Source: Glycomyces artemisiae
Lineage (GTDB): Bacteria > Actinomycetota > Actinomycetes > Mycobacteriales > Micromonosporaceae
Assembly (NCBI RefSeq): GCF_003002955.1
Contig: NZ_PVTJ01000004.1
Coordinates: 62,001-126,000 of the forward strand
Direction of reading: 5' to 3'
DNA length: 64,000 nucleotides
Part shown: one piece after another, positions 56,240 through 64,000 of the stretch
Numbering within the stretch: the stretch's first letter is position 1
How the letters are laid out: each line of letters starts with the position of its first letter
Made by a program: the position numbers and the translations under genes
Notes under the pieces: generated by a model
What the model was told of the DNA's origin: nothing
Seen by the model: the letters and a program-made list of their open reading frames with translations, nothing else
Database searches by the model: none

Positions 56240-57259
56240 GTCGCGGCCGCTCACGTCGGTGTGCTTGAGCCGCTGGGCGAGCCGGTACACCTGGCGCAGG
56301 GCCTCGTACCCGAGGTAGGCGCGGGCGGCGAGGAGCCGCTGCTTGAGGCCGGTGACGCCCTCGGCGGGGTGCCACGCGTCAGGGCCGGGGTGGTAGCGGC
56401 GGTAGAGCCCCGAGGTGCGGCGGAAGAACTCGCGGCGCTTCTTCGGGTCGACGCGCTCGGTGTTCCCGATGACGAGGAGCAGGTGCCAGACCATGTGGTT
56501 GAACAAGGCGACGCGCACGCCCTGGTCGGTGACGCCCTCGAAGTCGTCCCAGACGCGCTGCCACTGGGTGAACACGTCGAAGTGGCGGTCGTCGCGGGTC
56601 CGCGTGATCGAGGACCCGGCGCGCTGGCGCCACTGGTAGCAGCATTCGGTGACGACGCTGATCCGCTCGGCGCGGCGCAGCAGCCCGTACGTCCAGGGGA
56701 TGTCGGTGTACCAGCCCGCGGGGAAGCCGAGGTCGATGCCGGTGAGGAACTCGCGGCGGGAGACCTTCGTCCACGGGGTGTGCGTGTAGTCGACGATCTG
56801 CGGCCACTCGGCGAGCGTGAACGAGGCCGGGTCGGCGGGGCAGTGCGCGGCGAGGTCGGCGAGCTCGCCGATCTCGACGACGCCGGTGTCGCGGACCTTC
56901 TCGTGCTGCACGAGGACCACGTCGGGCCGTTCGGGGGCCTCGACGGCGGCGAGCACGCGCTCGACGGCGCCGGGCTTGAGCTCGTCGTCGCCGTCGACGA
57001 ACCACACGTAGTCGCCCTTCGCCTGCGTGAGGCCGAAGTTCCGGGCCGGGCCCGAGCCCGCGTTCTGCGGGGTCGCGACGACGCGGATGCGCGGGTCCTC
57101 GGCGGCGAAGGCCTCGGCGACGGCGCGGGAGCCGTCGGGCGAGCAGTCGTCGACGACGACCACTTCGAGCCGGTCGCCCCCGCCGGTGATCGTCCGGAGG
57201 CACCCGGCGAGGTACGCCTCGGCCTCGTAGACGGGGATGACAATGCTCAGTGCGGGCAT
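56156..57259 (-). CDS. GT2 glycosyltransferase
   Basis: 367 residues, MPALSIVIPVYEAEAYLAGC, EVVVVDDCSPDGS, NAGSGPARNFGLTQAKGDY and WFVDGDDELK (DxD), i.e. the standard GT2 N-terminal domain, followed by a mostly helical region (WTYGLLRRAERIS, FNHMVWHLLLVIGNTERVD). TarP/EpsJ-like enzymes have this size. It starts at ATG 57259 with TACGAT 6 bp upstream. Its C-terminal ~28 residues are Pro/Ala-rich and overlap the end of the convergent GT2 gene. Confidence 0.87.
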   Translation of the reverse strand: MPALSIVIPVYEAEAYLAGCLRTITGGGDRLEVVVVDDCSPDGSRAVAEAFAAEDPRIRVVATPQNAGSGPARNFGLTQAKGDYVWFVDGDDELKPGAVERVLAAVEAPERPDVVLVQHEKVRDTGVVEIGELADLAAHCPADPASFTLAEWPQIVDYTHTPWTKVSRREFLTGIDLGFPAGWYTDIPWTYGLLRRAERISVVTECCYQWRQRAGSSITRTRDDRHFDVFTQWQRVWDDFEGVTDQGVRVALFNHMVWHLLLVIGNTERVDPKKRREFFRRTSGLYRRYHPGPDAWHPAEGVTGLKQRLLAARAYLGYEALRQVYRLAQRLKHTDVSGRDSAAEPAPDGPAQRTEAALPAPTRVTGP

Positions 57260-57597
57260 GCACCGATCGTAGCCCCAGGCGGCACTTCGGACCGGCCGGA
57301 GAATGGGGCCGCGGTCACGCCGCGCACCGGGTGAAACCGCATGTGAACGGCAGATTTCTGGGAGCGGTTCGCGCAGGTCCGCGAGCCCGCGGACGCCTTC
57401 GGGGAATGGTGAACTTTCGTCTATCAATCGGTGAACAGATCCGCGGAACGACGATTTCGCGCACATTACGTGACGAATAAATGAACGAATAGCCAACGGG
57501 AATTGACGTTTGCCCTGGTTGGACCCGTGGACGTTGCCGTTGCTAATCTCGGTTGACCCTCTCGATCCCACCCTGCCGATTCGCAAAGGACTCCACT
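57260..57597. other. 338-bp intergenic region upstream of the nucleotide-sugar dehydrogenase
   Basis: No coding sequence supported. It is clearly less G+C-rich than its surroundings, especially 57400-57560. It holds the -10 of the GT2 gene (57266-57271), three GTGAAC strings (at about 57352, 57409 and 57431), a 12-bp-spaced direct repeat ACGAATA (57473-57479 and 57485-57491) and candidate promoter elements TTGGAC (57519-57524) / TAATCT (57544-57549) for the dehydrogenase. The density of repeats suggests a regulator-binding region. Confidence 0.45.
57266..57271 (-). promoter_or_regulatory. -10 element TACGAT, leaderless start of the GT2 gene
   Basis: TACGAT 6 bp before ATG 57259 on the minus strand, without a ribosome site. 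Confidence 0.5.
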
Positions 57598-58884
57598 GTG
57601 GTTAACGACGCGGCACCGAACGAGCCGGCCTTCGACGTCGACCTGGTCGTGGTCGGCCAGGGCTATGTGGGCCTGCCCCTCGCGCAGGCCGCGGCCGCCC
57701 GGGGCCTGGCCGTGGTCGGCCTCGACCGCTCGCAGACCGTGGTCGACGCGCTCAACGCGGGCTCCAGCCACATCGACGACATCGCCGACGCCGAACTGGC
57801 CGTGATGCTCGGGCAGGGCTACACCGCGACGACCGACGCCTCCGTTCAGTCGCGCGCCAAGGCGATCGTCATCTGCGTGCCCACGCCGCTGGGCGAGGCG
57901 GGCGGCCCCGACCTGGCCGCGGTCATCGGCGCGTCCCGCTCCGCCGGGCAGCACCTGCGGCGCGGCGCGCTCGTGGTCCTGGAGTCCACCACCTACCCGG
58001 GCACGACCGAGGAGGTCGTGGCCCCGATCCTCAAGGAGGAGTCGGGCCTGGAGCCCGGCGCGGACTTCTGCCTCGCGTTCTCCCCCGAGCGGGTCGACCC
58101 GGGCAACCCGGTGTACGGGATCGTCAACACCCCCAAGGTGGTCGGCGGCCTCACGCCCGAGTGCACCGCCGCGGCGAAGGCGCTGTATTCGCGGTTCATC
58201 GACACGATCGTGGAGGCCAAGGGCCCGCGCGAGGCCGAGATGGCGAAGCTCCTGGAGAACACCTACCGGCACGTCAACATCGCGCTCGTGAACGAGATGG
58301 CGGTGTTCTGCCGCGAGCTCGGCGTGGACCTGTGGGACGCGATCGGCCTCGCGAAGACCAAGCCGTTCGGCTACCAGGCGTTCTACCCGGGGCCGGGCGT
58401 CGGCGGGCACTGCATCCCGATCGACCCGAACTACCTGTCGTACAAGGTGCGGACCCTCGGGTACCCGTTCCGGTTCGTGGAGCTGGCGCAGGAGATCAAC
58501 AACCGGATGCCCGAGTACGTGGTCAACCGGGCCATGGCGAAGCTCAACGGCAACGGCATCGCGCTCTCGCGCGCCCGGGTCCTCCTCCTCGGCGTCACCT
58601 ACAAGCCCGACATCGCCGACCAGCGCGAGTCCCCCGCGACCCCGGTGGGCCGCAAGCTCATCGAGGCGGGCGCCGAGGTCGCGTACCACGACCCGCACGT
58701 GACGACCTGGACCGTCGGCGGCCACGAGGTCGAGCGCGTCGCCGACCTCGCCACCGCCAAGGCCGACCTCATCGTCCTCCTCACCAACCACGGCGAGTAC
58801 CAGCCCGACGCCCTCCCCGCAGGCGTCCCGGTCCTCGACACCCGGGGCGCCCTCCGAGGCGCCGACGGCGTCGAGACGCTGTAG
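57598..58884 (+). CDS. UDP-GlcNAc 6-dehydrogenase-type nucleotide-sugar dehydrogenase (WbpA-like)
   Basis: 428 residues. DLVVVGQGYVGLPLAQAAAA and DRSQTVVDALNAGSSHIDDI are the WbpA/TviB-type N-terminus, distinct from UDP-glucose dehydrogenase. STTYPGTTEEV, AFSPERVDPGN, LLENTYRHVNIALVNEMAVF and the catalytic Cys in GPGVGGHCIPIDPNYLSYK follow. The C-terminal domain has LLGVTYKPDIADQRESPA. GTG 57598 has AAAGGA 7 bp upstream. It is the best WbpA candidate for the di-amino-uronate pathway although 40 kb from the WbpB/D/E-like genes. An intrinsic terminator follows. Confidence 0.9.
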   Translation: MVNDAAPNEPAFDVDLVVVGQGYVGLPLAQAAAARGLAVVGLDRSQTVVDALNAGSSHIDDIADAELAVMLGQGYTATTDASVQSRAKAIVICVPTPLGEAGGPDLAAVIGASRSAGQHLRRGALVVLESTTYPGTTEEVVAPILKEESGLEPGADFCLAFSPERVDPGNPVYGIVNTPKVVGGLTPECTAAAKALYSRFIDTIVEAKGPREAEMAKLLENTYRHVNIALVNEMAVFCRELGVDLWDAIGLAKTKPFGYQAFYPGPGVGGHCIPIDPNYLSYKVRTLGYPFRFVELAQEINNRMPEYVVNRAMAKLNGNGIALSRARVLLLGVTYKPDIADQRESPATPVGRKLIEAGAEVAYHDPHVTTWTVGGHEVERVADLATAKADLIVLLTNHGEYQPDALPAGVPVLDTRGALRGADGVETL

Positions 58885-58899
58885 CCGCTCGGACCCGAC

Positions 58900-58929
58900 G
58901 ACCGCCGCGCTGACGCGCGGCGGTCTTTT
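58900..58929 (+). terminator. Intrinsic terminator of the nucleotide-sugar dehydrogenase gene
   Basis: An 11-bp perfect stem (58900-58910 with 58915-58925), 4-nt loop TGAC, followed directly by TTTTC and ATTTC. This is the most classical rho-independent terminator in the window. Confidence 0.9.
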
Positions 58930-59132
58930 CATTTCCGGGAGACCTGGTCCTGGATCGCGCGCATGGCTTCGAGGCTGGTGCACCTTGCACGCTGAGAGCT
59001 GGTTTCAGGCACGGCCGCGACCTCGATTTATTTGCGGTTAAACGGTTTCTGTAAGGCTGTTCCTCGAATTCGGTTCCCGGAGACCCTTCCCGGTCCCCGA
59101 ACCGCCGTTCCATGAATCGAGGAGCACCAACG

Positions 59133-59537
59133 ATGATCAAGAAGTGGGTCGCCAGAGCGGCTGTCACCGCCGCAGCGGGGATCGCGATGATCGCCGGCAT
59201 CACCAGTCCCGCATACGCCGCGGACACCGTCTACGACCTCGTCTACCAGGACATCCTCGTCGGCGACATGTGGCACATCGACGACGGCGACAAGTTCCGC
59301 GTCTACGACTGGTACAAGGACGGCCACGGAATCGAGGGCACCCTCCAGGTCTGGATCATCTCAAGTTCGAAATGGGCCGACAAGGAGTCGGCGTACAACA
59401 ACACCGGTGCGGGGACGTACGTCGGATTCCAGAACGACGTATTGAACGGCTTCACCTACCGGATGAAGGTCTGTCTCCAGGATGGAGCCAGTGACACCAC
59501 CCCGATCAAGTGCGGTTACAAGACCTTCGGCGAGTAG
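59133..59537 (+). CDS. Small secreted protein with one disulfide pair
   Basis: 134 residues. A Sec signal peptide is clear: MIKKWVARAAVTAAAGIAMI with cleavage after AYA (PAYA-ADTV, about residue 29). The mature ~105 residues contain just two Cys (KVCLQ and IKCGY) near the C-terminus, and a Trp/Tyr/Asp-rich, probably all-beta body (DMWHIDDGDKFRVYDWYKDG). AGGAG lies 8 bp before ATG 59133; an earlier in-frame ATG at 59112 would lengthen the signal peptide. It stands alone between two strong terminators. I do not recognise the family. Confidence 0.8.
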   Translation: MIKKWVARAAVTAAAGIAMIAGITSPAYAADTVYDLVYQDILVGDMWHIDDGDKFRVYDWYKDGHGIEGTLQVWIISSSKWADKESAYNNTGAGTYVGFQNDVLNGFTYRMKVCLQDGASDTTPIKCGYKTFGE

Positions 59538-59550
59538 CCGAACCTGATCG

Positions 59551-59589
59551 CCGGAGGGCCGGACGCGCGAAGCGCGTCCGGCCCTCCGG
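59551..59589. terminator. Long bidirectional hairpin between convergent genes
   Basis: Perfect 18-bp stem (59551-59568 with 59572-59589) and GAA loop, then CTTTCGGGTTT. It separates the secreted-protein gene from the convergent ABC permease. Confidence 0.9.
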
Positions 59590-59607
59590 CTTTCGGGTTT
59601 CCTGGTG

Positions 59608-60369
59608 CTATGCCACGGCGCGGGCGAACTTTCGGGTCGCCCACCAGACGAGGACGATGGTGAGGGCGCCGAGGATGACGGGCGCCTCCCAGACGAAGCT
59701 GGAGTCGAGGTTGCCGGCGAAGAGTTCGCGGGAGGCCTGGACGGCGTAGTAGAACGGGTTGAAGTCGGCGACGTTCTGGAGCCAGGCGGGGGCCATGACC
59801 ATCGGGAGCATGATGCCGGAGATGAGCATGATCGGCTGGACGAGCGTGTTGATCGTCGGCGCCATCGCGTCCTCGCTCTTGAGGATGATCGCGAGGCCGA
59901 GGGAGACGGCCGCGAGCATGAACGCGGTGAGCATGACGATGAGCAGCATCAGGGCCACGCCGGGCCAGTAGACGTCGAGCTTCCCGGTCGCGGCGGCCAG
60001 CAGCACCAGCGCGAGCGACTGGAACACCGTGGTGGTCACCGTGGACAGGGTGCGCCCGAGCATGAGGGCGATGCGGCTGACCGGGGTGACGCGCATGCGC
60101 TCGATGACGCCCTGGCGCAGCTCGGCGATGAGGCCGAAGCCGACGAACGCGGACCCGAAGAGCGCCATCATGATGATGAGGCCGGGCACGAACGTCTCCA
60201 TCGCGCCGTTCTCGAACCCGGGCATGCCGTCCATGGGTTCGAGGAGCGGGGCGAACAGGAACAGGAAGTAGATCGGCTGGACCAGCATGACGATGAGCCA
60301 GACCGGCTGCTTCAGGTTGAGCTTCATGGCCCGGGAGTACACGAGCCAGGTGTCGCGGAAGACCTTCAC
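59608..60369 (-). CDS. ABC-2 type exporter permease (DrrB-like)
   Basis: 253 residues with six hydrophobic helices (first at about 25-45, LIVMLVQPIYFLFLFAPLL). ELRQGVIERMRVTPVSRIAL is the conserved ABC-2 loop, and VQPIMLISGIMLPM the DrrB-type C-terminal segment. GTG 60369 lies 2 bp after the ATPase stop, with GGAG 8 bp upstream inside the ATPase gene. Together they form a drug or lipid exporter, under control of the divergent PadR. Confidence 0.9.
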   Translation of the reverse strand: MKVFRDTWLVYSRAMKLNLKQPVWLIVMLVQPIYFLFLFAPLLEPMDGMPGFENGAMETFVPGLIIMMALFGSAFVGFGLIAELRQGVIERMRVTPVSRIALMLGRTLSTVTTTVFQSLALVLLAAATGKLDVYWPGVALMLLIVMLTAFMLAAVSLGLAIILKSEDAMAPTINTLVQPIMLISGIMLPMVMAPAWLQNVADFNPFYYAVQASRELFAGNLDSSFVWEAPVILGALTIVLVWWATRKFARAVA

Positions 60370-60371
60370 GG

Positions 60372-61340
60372 CTACTTCTCCTCTCGCAGGGACCGGCCGG
60401 TCTGCTTCAGGAAGACGTCGTCGAGGCTCGGCCGGTGGAGCTCGATGGAGGCCGGGGAGAGGTCGGCGCCGTCGAGGGCGCGGAGCAGCTCGGGGAGCGC
60501 GGCGGCGCCGTCGTCGACGTAGAGGCGCAGGATCGCGATCCCGGTGGCCGGGTCGGCCTCGCCCGTCTCGACCTCGCGCACGAAGTCCTTGGCGGCGAAC
60601 AGGTCGTGGGCCTCGGCGGCGCGGTCGGCGACGCCGACGGCGACGACGTCCCCGGCGACCTCCTTCTTGAGGGCGATCGGGGTGCCCTCGGCGACGATCT
60701 CGCCGTGGTCGATGATCGCGAGCCGGTCGCACAGGGCGTCGGCCTCGTCGAGGTAGTGCGTGGTCAGGAAGATCGCGGTGCCGCGCTCGCGCAGGGCCCG
60801 CACCTCGTCCCACATGTGGGCGCGCGACTGGGGGTCGAGGCCCGTGGTCGGCTCGTCGAGGAACAGGAGCTTCGGCTCGTGCATGATGCCGAGCGCGATG
60901 TCGAGGCGGCGCTTCTGGCCGCCGGAGTAGGTCTTGACGTTGCGGTCGGCGTACTCGCCGAGCTGGAACGCCTCCAGGACCTCGACGGCGCGGACCTGCG
61001 AGCGCTTCTTCGACATGCCGTACAGGCGGCCCTGCATGACGAGTTCCTCGCGGGCGGTCACCTCGCCCCAGGTGCCGCCGGCCTGGCCGACGTAGCCGAT
61101 GTCGCGGCGGACCTTCCCGGCCTCGCGGGCGAGGTCGTGGCCGCAGACGACGGCCTGCCCCTCGGTGGGCTCGATGAGGGTCGAGAGCATCCGCATGGTG
61201 GTGGTCTTGCCGGCGCCGTTCGGGCCGAGGAGGCCGAAGACCTCCCCTTCCTTCACGGCGAGGTCGACGCCGCGCACGGCCTCGACCTCCTTGCCGCGGG
61301 ACTTGAAGGTCTTCTTCAGCCCCTTGGTCTCGATGAGCAT
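60372..61340 (-). CDS. ABC exporter ATPase (DrrA-like)
   Basis: 322 residues. Walker A GLLGPNGAGKTTTMRML, Q-loop YVGQAGGTWGEVTARE, signature VKTYSGGQKRRLDIALG, Walker B LLFLDEPTTGLDPQSR, switch His FLTTHYLDEAD. The C-terminal ~100 residues are the DrrA-type regulatory extension ending PSLDDVFLKQTGRSL, with an extra charged loop not common in the family. GAGG lies ~6 bp before ATG 61340. The divergent PadR repressor and paired TTGACTAT operator candidates imply induction by a compound. Confidence 0.94.
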   Translation of the reverse strand: MLIETKGLKKTFKSRGKEVEAVRGVDLAVKEGEVFGLLGPNGAGKTTTMRMLSTLIEPTEGQAVVCGHDLAREAGKVRRDIGYVGQAGGTWGEVTAREELVMQGRLYGMSKKRSQVRAVEVLEAFQLGEYADRNVKTYSGGQKRRLDIALGIMHEPKLLFLDEPTTGLDPQSRAHMWDEVRALRERGTAIFLTTHYLDEADALCDRLAIIDHGEIVAEGTPIALKKEVAGDVVAVGVADRAAEAHDLFAAKDFVREVETGEADPATGIAILRLYVDDGAAALPELLRALDGADLSPASIELHRPSLDDVFLKQTGRSLREEK

Positions 61341-61405
61341 GGGTACCTCACGGGTGGACGGATCGATGGAACGGTGTTTCTGTGAACCTGTTTCCTTGTT
61401 CAAGT

Positions 61406-61413
61406 TTGACTAT
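61406..61413. promoter_or_regulatory. PadR operator half, left (TTGACTAT)
   Basis: TTGACTAT, exact complement of ATAGTCAA at 61463-61470. It overlaps the minus-strand -10 of the ABC operon (TATAGT, 61409-61414). Confidence 0.55.
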
Positions 61414-61438
61414 AACCACACCCCTGAGACGCCCGCAA
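61409..61438 (-). promoter_or_regulatory. Promoter of the ABC exporter operon
   Basis: On the minus strand TTGCGG (61433-61438), 18-bp spacer, TATAGT (61409-61414). The -10 lies inside the left inverted-repeat half. Confidence 0.6.
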
Positions 61439-61462
61439 CTCGGATTCCGGGTCCGTAGCGCC

Positions 61463-61470
61463 ATAGTCAA
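61463..61470. promoter_or_regulatory. PadR operator half, right (ATAGTCAA)
   Basis: ATAGTCAA lies in the spacer before the padR -10 (TAATAT, 61479-61484), so a bound repressor could control its own gene as well as the ABC operon. Confidence 0.55.
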
Positions 61471-61478
61471 GCCTGGAG

Positions 61479-61484
61479 TAATAT
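61479..61484 (+). promoter_or_regulatory. -10 element TAATAT, leaderless start of the PadR gene
   Basis: TAATAT followed by 7 bp (CGACGGC) and the ATG at 61492; no ribosome site. Confidence 0.55.
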
Positions 61485-61491
61485 CGACGGC

Positions 61492-62166
61492 ATGTGGAGC
61501 ACGCGCTTGCTTGTCCTCGGCCTGGTCAGGTGGCTCGGCCCCGTCCACGGCTACCTCGTGCGCCGGGAGCTCGACTCCTGGCGGCTGCCCGGGGTGTCGG
61601 AGGTCGGCGCGGGCTCGATCTACCACGCGCTCAAGCGGCTCACCGCCGACGGGAGCATCGAGGTCGTCGGCACCGAGTCGGTCGACGCGCGCCCCGCGCG
61701 CACGACGTACCGGATCACCGCGAAGGGCGAGACCGACTTCCAGCGGACGCTGCGCGAGAAGCTGTGGGAGGTCTCGGCCTCAGAGGACCCGTTCCACACG
61801 GCGTGGACGTTCGCGCAGGTCCTCAGCCCCGCCGAGAACGTGGCGATGCTCCGGCAGCGGGCCGAGACGCTCTACGAGCGCGTCGAGCTGGTCACCCAGG
61901 TGCTCGCGGCGACGACCTCGGACTTCAAGGAGGCCAACGGGGACGCGTTCGTGCCCGCACACGCGCGGGCGATGATCCGCCGCCAGGCCGACCTGTGGGC
62001 CGTGGACGCCGAGTGGTGCGAGAACACGGCCGCGCGCATCGAGTCCGGGGACCTCGACATCGGTTCGGACCTCGACGAGGAGCAGGCGCGCTACTGGCGC
62101 GAGGCCATCCAGAGCGACAGGTTCGTGGAGCAGGTCCAGATGTGGCGCGAGGGGATCGGAAAGTAA
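61492..62166 (+). CDS. PadR family repressor
   Basis: 224 residues. The N-terminal winged helix starts LLVLGLVRWLGPVHGYLVRR, with VGAGSIYHALKRLTADGSIE as recognition and wing region and TTYRITAKGETDF closing the domain. The C-terminal ~130 residues are the coiled, Vir-type dimerisation part. Such PadR proteins repress divergent drug exporters. Length is normal for the subfamily with a long C-terminus. Confidence 0.93.
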   Translation: MWSTRLLVLGLVRWLGPVHGYLVRRELDSWRLPGVSEVGAGSIYHALKRLTADGSIEVVGTESVDARPARTTYRITAKGETDFQRTLREKLWEVSASEDPFHTAWTFAQVLSPAENVAMLRQRAETLYERVELVTQVLAATTSDFKEANGDAFVPAHARAMIRRQADLWAVDAEWCENTAARIESGDLDIGSDLDEEQARYWREAIQSDRFVEQVQMWREGIGK

Positions 62167-62306
62167 ACCCCTGAACGATCGTTTAATAGATCACGCTAAA
62201 AAATCCACAACCCGTCTTATGGAGACCCTCTAAAAACAGTCCGGTTCGTGCCGGTTCTTCCGGGCCCTGCGTCTCGGCGCGCCCCCGGTCCCGGATACCC
62301 GGCAAC

Positions 62307-62312
62307 TACACT
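62307..62312 (+). promoter_or_regulatory. -10 element TACACT, leaderless start of the carboxylase gene
   Basis: TACACT followed by 7 bp (GCGGGAC) and GTG 62320; no ribosome site. Confidence 0.5.
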
Positions 62313-62319
62313 GCGGGAC

Positions 62320-64000
62320 GTGCGCAAGGTTTTGATCGCCAACCGCGGCGAGATCGCAGTGAGAGTCATCCGGGCCTGCCGTGACGCCGGCTTCGAGTCC
62401 GTCGCCGTCTACGCCGACGGCGACCGCGATGCCCCCCACACCCTCCTGGCCGACGAGGCGTTCGCCCTCGACGGCCTCACGGCCGCCGACACCTACCTGC
62501 GGATCGACAAGCTCCTGCGGATCGCGGAGCGGTCCGAGGCCGACGCCGTGCACCCCGGGTACGGGTTCCTCTCGGAGAACGCCGAGTTCGCCCAGGCCGT
62601 CATCGACGCCGGGCTCACCTGGATCGGCCCGACCCCGCAGTCCATCAGGGACCTCGGCGACAAGGTCACCGCCAGGCACCTCGCCATGAAGGCGGACGTG
62701 CCGCTGGTGCCCGGCACCAAGGACCCCGTCTCGGACGCCTCCGAGATCCTCGCGTTCGCCGACGAGCACGGCCTGCCCGTCGCGATCAAGGCCGCGTTCG
62801 GCGGCGGCGGGCGCGGCCTCAAGGTCGCGCGCACCCGCGAGGAGATCCCCGACCTGTACGAGTCCGCGGTCCGCGAGGCCGAGGCCGCGTTCGGCCGCGG
62901 CGAGTGCTTCGTCGAGCGCTACCTCGACCGGCCCCGCCACGTCGAGGCGCAGGTCCTCGCCGACACGCACGGGAACGTCATCGTCGTGGGCACCCGCGAC
63001 TGCTCCCTCCAGCGCCGCCACCAGAAGCTCGTCGAGGAGGCCCCCGCGCCGTTCCTCACCGACGACCAGCGCGCCGTGATCCACAACGCCGCCAAGGCCA
63101 TCTGCAAGGAGGCCGAGTACCACGGGGCGGGCACCGTCGAGTTCCTCGTGGCCGTCGACGGCACCATCTCCTTCCTCGAAGTGAACACCCGCCTCCAGGT
63201 CGAGCACCCCGTCTCCGAGGAGACCAGCGGCCTCGACCTGGTGCGCGAGCAGTTCCGCATCGCCTCCGGCGAGGCCGTCCCGCTCCTGGAGGACCCCGAG
63301 CCGCGCGGCCACTCCATCGAGTTCCGCATCAATGGCGAGGACCCCGGCCGCGGGTTCCTGCCCGCGCCCGGCGCCGTCACGAAGCTGCGCCTCCCGGCCG
63401 GGCCGGGCGTGCGCGTCGACACCGGCATCGAGGAGGGGTCCGTCATCGACGGGAACTTCGACTCGCTGCTCGCGAAGGTCATCGTCACCGGCGCCACCCG
63501 CGAGGAGGCCCTGCGCCGCTCCGCGCGCGCCCTCGCCGAGATGGAGGTCGAGGGCATCGCGACGGTGCTCCCGTTCCACCGCCTCGTCGTCGAGGACCCG
63601 GCGTTCGCCGAGGACTTCACGGTCCACACCCGCTGGATCGAGACCGAGTGGGACAACACGCTGGAGCCGTACGCCGCGGGCGGCGCCGGGAACGGCGAGG
63701 CCGAGGAGCGCACCAGCCTCGTCGTCGAGGTCGGCGGCAAGCGCCTCGAAGTGTCGATCCCCGCCGGGCTGCTCAACCCCGTCGCCTCCAGCAAGCCGAA
63801 GAAGCGCGCCGCGAAGAAGCAGGCCGACGGCGGTCCCGCGATCGGCGGCGACGCGCTGCCCTCGCCGATGCAGGGCACCATCGTGAAGGTGGCCGTGACC
63901 GAGGGCCAGTCCGTGGTCAAGGGCGACACGATCGTGGTCCTGGAGGCCATGAAGATGGAGCAGCCCATCGAGGCGCACAAGTCCGGGACGGTCTCCGGCC
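62320..64000 (+). CDS. Acyl-CoA carboxylase alpha subunit (biotin carboxylase plus biotin carrier), 3' end outside window
   Basis: 560 codons are visible and the frame remains open at the window edge. The biotin carboxylase N-domain starts [34 protein letters not shown], the ATP-grasp loop [12 protein letters not shown] and [20 protein letters not shown] follow. A linker with basic [10 protein letters not shown] leads into the carrier domain, where [18 protein letters not shown] holds the biotinylated Lys. Actinomycete enzymes of this type serve acetyl-, propionyl- or longer acyl-CoA carboxylases and pair with a separate beta subunit. Only a few residues of the carrier domain are missing. GTG 62320 follows a -10 at 7 bp. 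Confidence 0.93.
   Translation, partial: MRKVLIANRGEIAVRVIRACRDAGFESVAVYADGDRDAPHTLLADEAFALDGLTAADTYLRIDKLLRIAERSEADAVHPGYGFLSENAEFAQAVIDAGLTWIGPTPQSIRDLGDKVTARHLAMKADVPLVPGTKDPVSDASEILAFADEHGLPVAIKAAFGGGGRGLKVARTREEIPDLYESAVREAEAAFGRGECFVERYLDRPRHVEAQVLADTHGNVIVVGTRDCSLQRRHQKLVEEAPAPFLTDDQRAVIHNAAKAICKEAEYHGAGTVEFLVAVDGTISFLEVNTRLQVEHPVSEETSGLDLVREQFRIASGEAVPLLEDPEPRGHSIEFRINGEDPGRGFLPAPGAVTKLRLPAGPGVRVDTGIEEGSVIDGNFDSLLAKVIVTGATREEALRRSARALAEMEVEGIATVLPFHRLVVEDPAFAEDFTVHTRWIETEWDNTLEPYAAGGAGNGEAEERTSLVVEVGGKRLEVSIPAGLLNPVASSKPKKRAAKKQADGGPAIGGDALPSPMQGTIVKVAVTEGQSVVKGDTIVVLEAMKMEQPIEAHKSGTVSG

Noticed and set aside
1-64000. tRNA, rRNA, riboswitch, CRISPR, IS element or prophage
   Set aside because: I looked for T-loop strings, regular spaced repeats, transposase or integrase motifs and long conserved leaders and found none; weak structures could still be missed by eye.

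Overview
The window is about 72% G+C with dense, often overlapping genes, many GTG starts and almost no AT-rich spacer. All recognisable proteins are of actinomycete type. The run topA, hppA, an anti-sigma-like protein, a BldG-like antagonist and a DEAD/DEAH helicase (25511-34260) matches, from memory, the order around bldG in Streptomyces, so this is most likely a chromosomal segment of a filamentous or filament-related actinomycete. The genus cannot be fixed from sequence alone. I saw no tRNA, rRNA, CRISPR array, insertion sequence or prophage gene.

Layout. 1-1888: a proline-rich membrane protein that runs off the window, and proline dehydrogenase. 2048-11103: a glycosyltransferase block made of two copies of a four-gene cassette (full glycosyltransferase, half-size Rossmann protein, full glycosyltransferase, half-size Rossmann protein) with a fifth full glycosyltransferase between them. 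11338-17872: an amino-uronic acid nucleotide-sugar module (WbpD-, WbpB- and WbpE-like enzymes and a nucleotide-sugar dehydrogenase) that encloses a TarS-like GT2 enzyme. 18801-25238: a teichoic-acid-like module with two membrane-anchored TagF-like polymerases, a LicC-like nucleotidyltransferase, an IspD/TarI-type cytidylyltransferase and a GT4 enzyme. 25511-34260: topA, hppA, the bldG regulatory pair and a helicase. 34266-43295: housekeeping and transport genes (nitrobindin, HAD phosphatase, DUF3263 protein, APC permease, PAP2 phosphatase, malate dehydrogenase, TSUP permease, a TetR/NmrA divergent pair, acyl-CoA dehydrogenase). 43602-58884: a second surface-polymer region with two more nucleotide-sugar dehydrogenases, UbiX, a NodB deacetylase, a nucleotidyltransferase-like/CDP-alcohol phosphotransferase fusion, a TagH-like ATPase without its permease, a GT2-GT4 fusion and three GT2 enzymes. 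59133-64000: a small secreted protein, a drug-type ABC exporter with divergent PadR, and the start of an acyl-CoA carboxylase alpha subunit.

How the genes may work together. CDP- and UDP-activated precursors (polyol or alcohol phosphates; GlcNAc-derived di-amino-uronate; GlcA) appear to be made here, polymerised by TagF-like and glycosyltransferase enzymes, and delivered to the cell surface as one or more wall glycopolymers. Three separate tandem duplications (the cassette, the TagF-like pair and a GT2 pair) suggest rapid diversification of that polymer.

Regulation. Eleven genes have a TANNNT -10 element 6-7 bp before the start codon and no Shine-Dalgarno sequence, so leaderless transcription is common here. 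Two divergent regulator/target pairs, TetR at about 41.1 kb and PadR at about 61.4 kb, carry clear inverted-repeat operator candidates. Long perfect hairpins mark most convergent gene ends.
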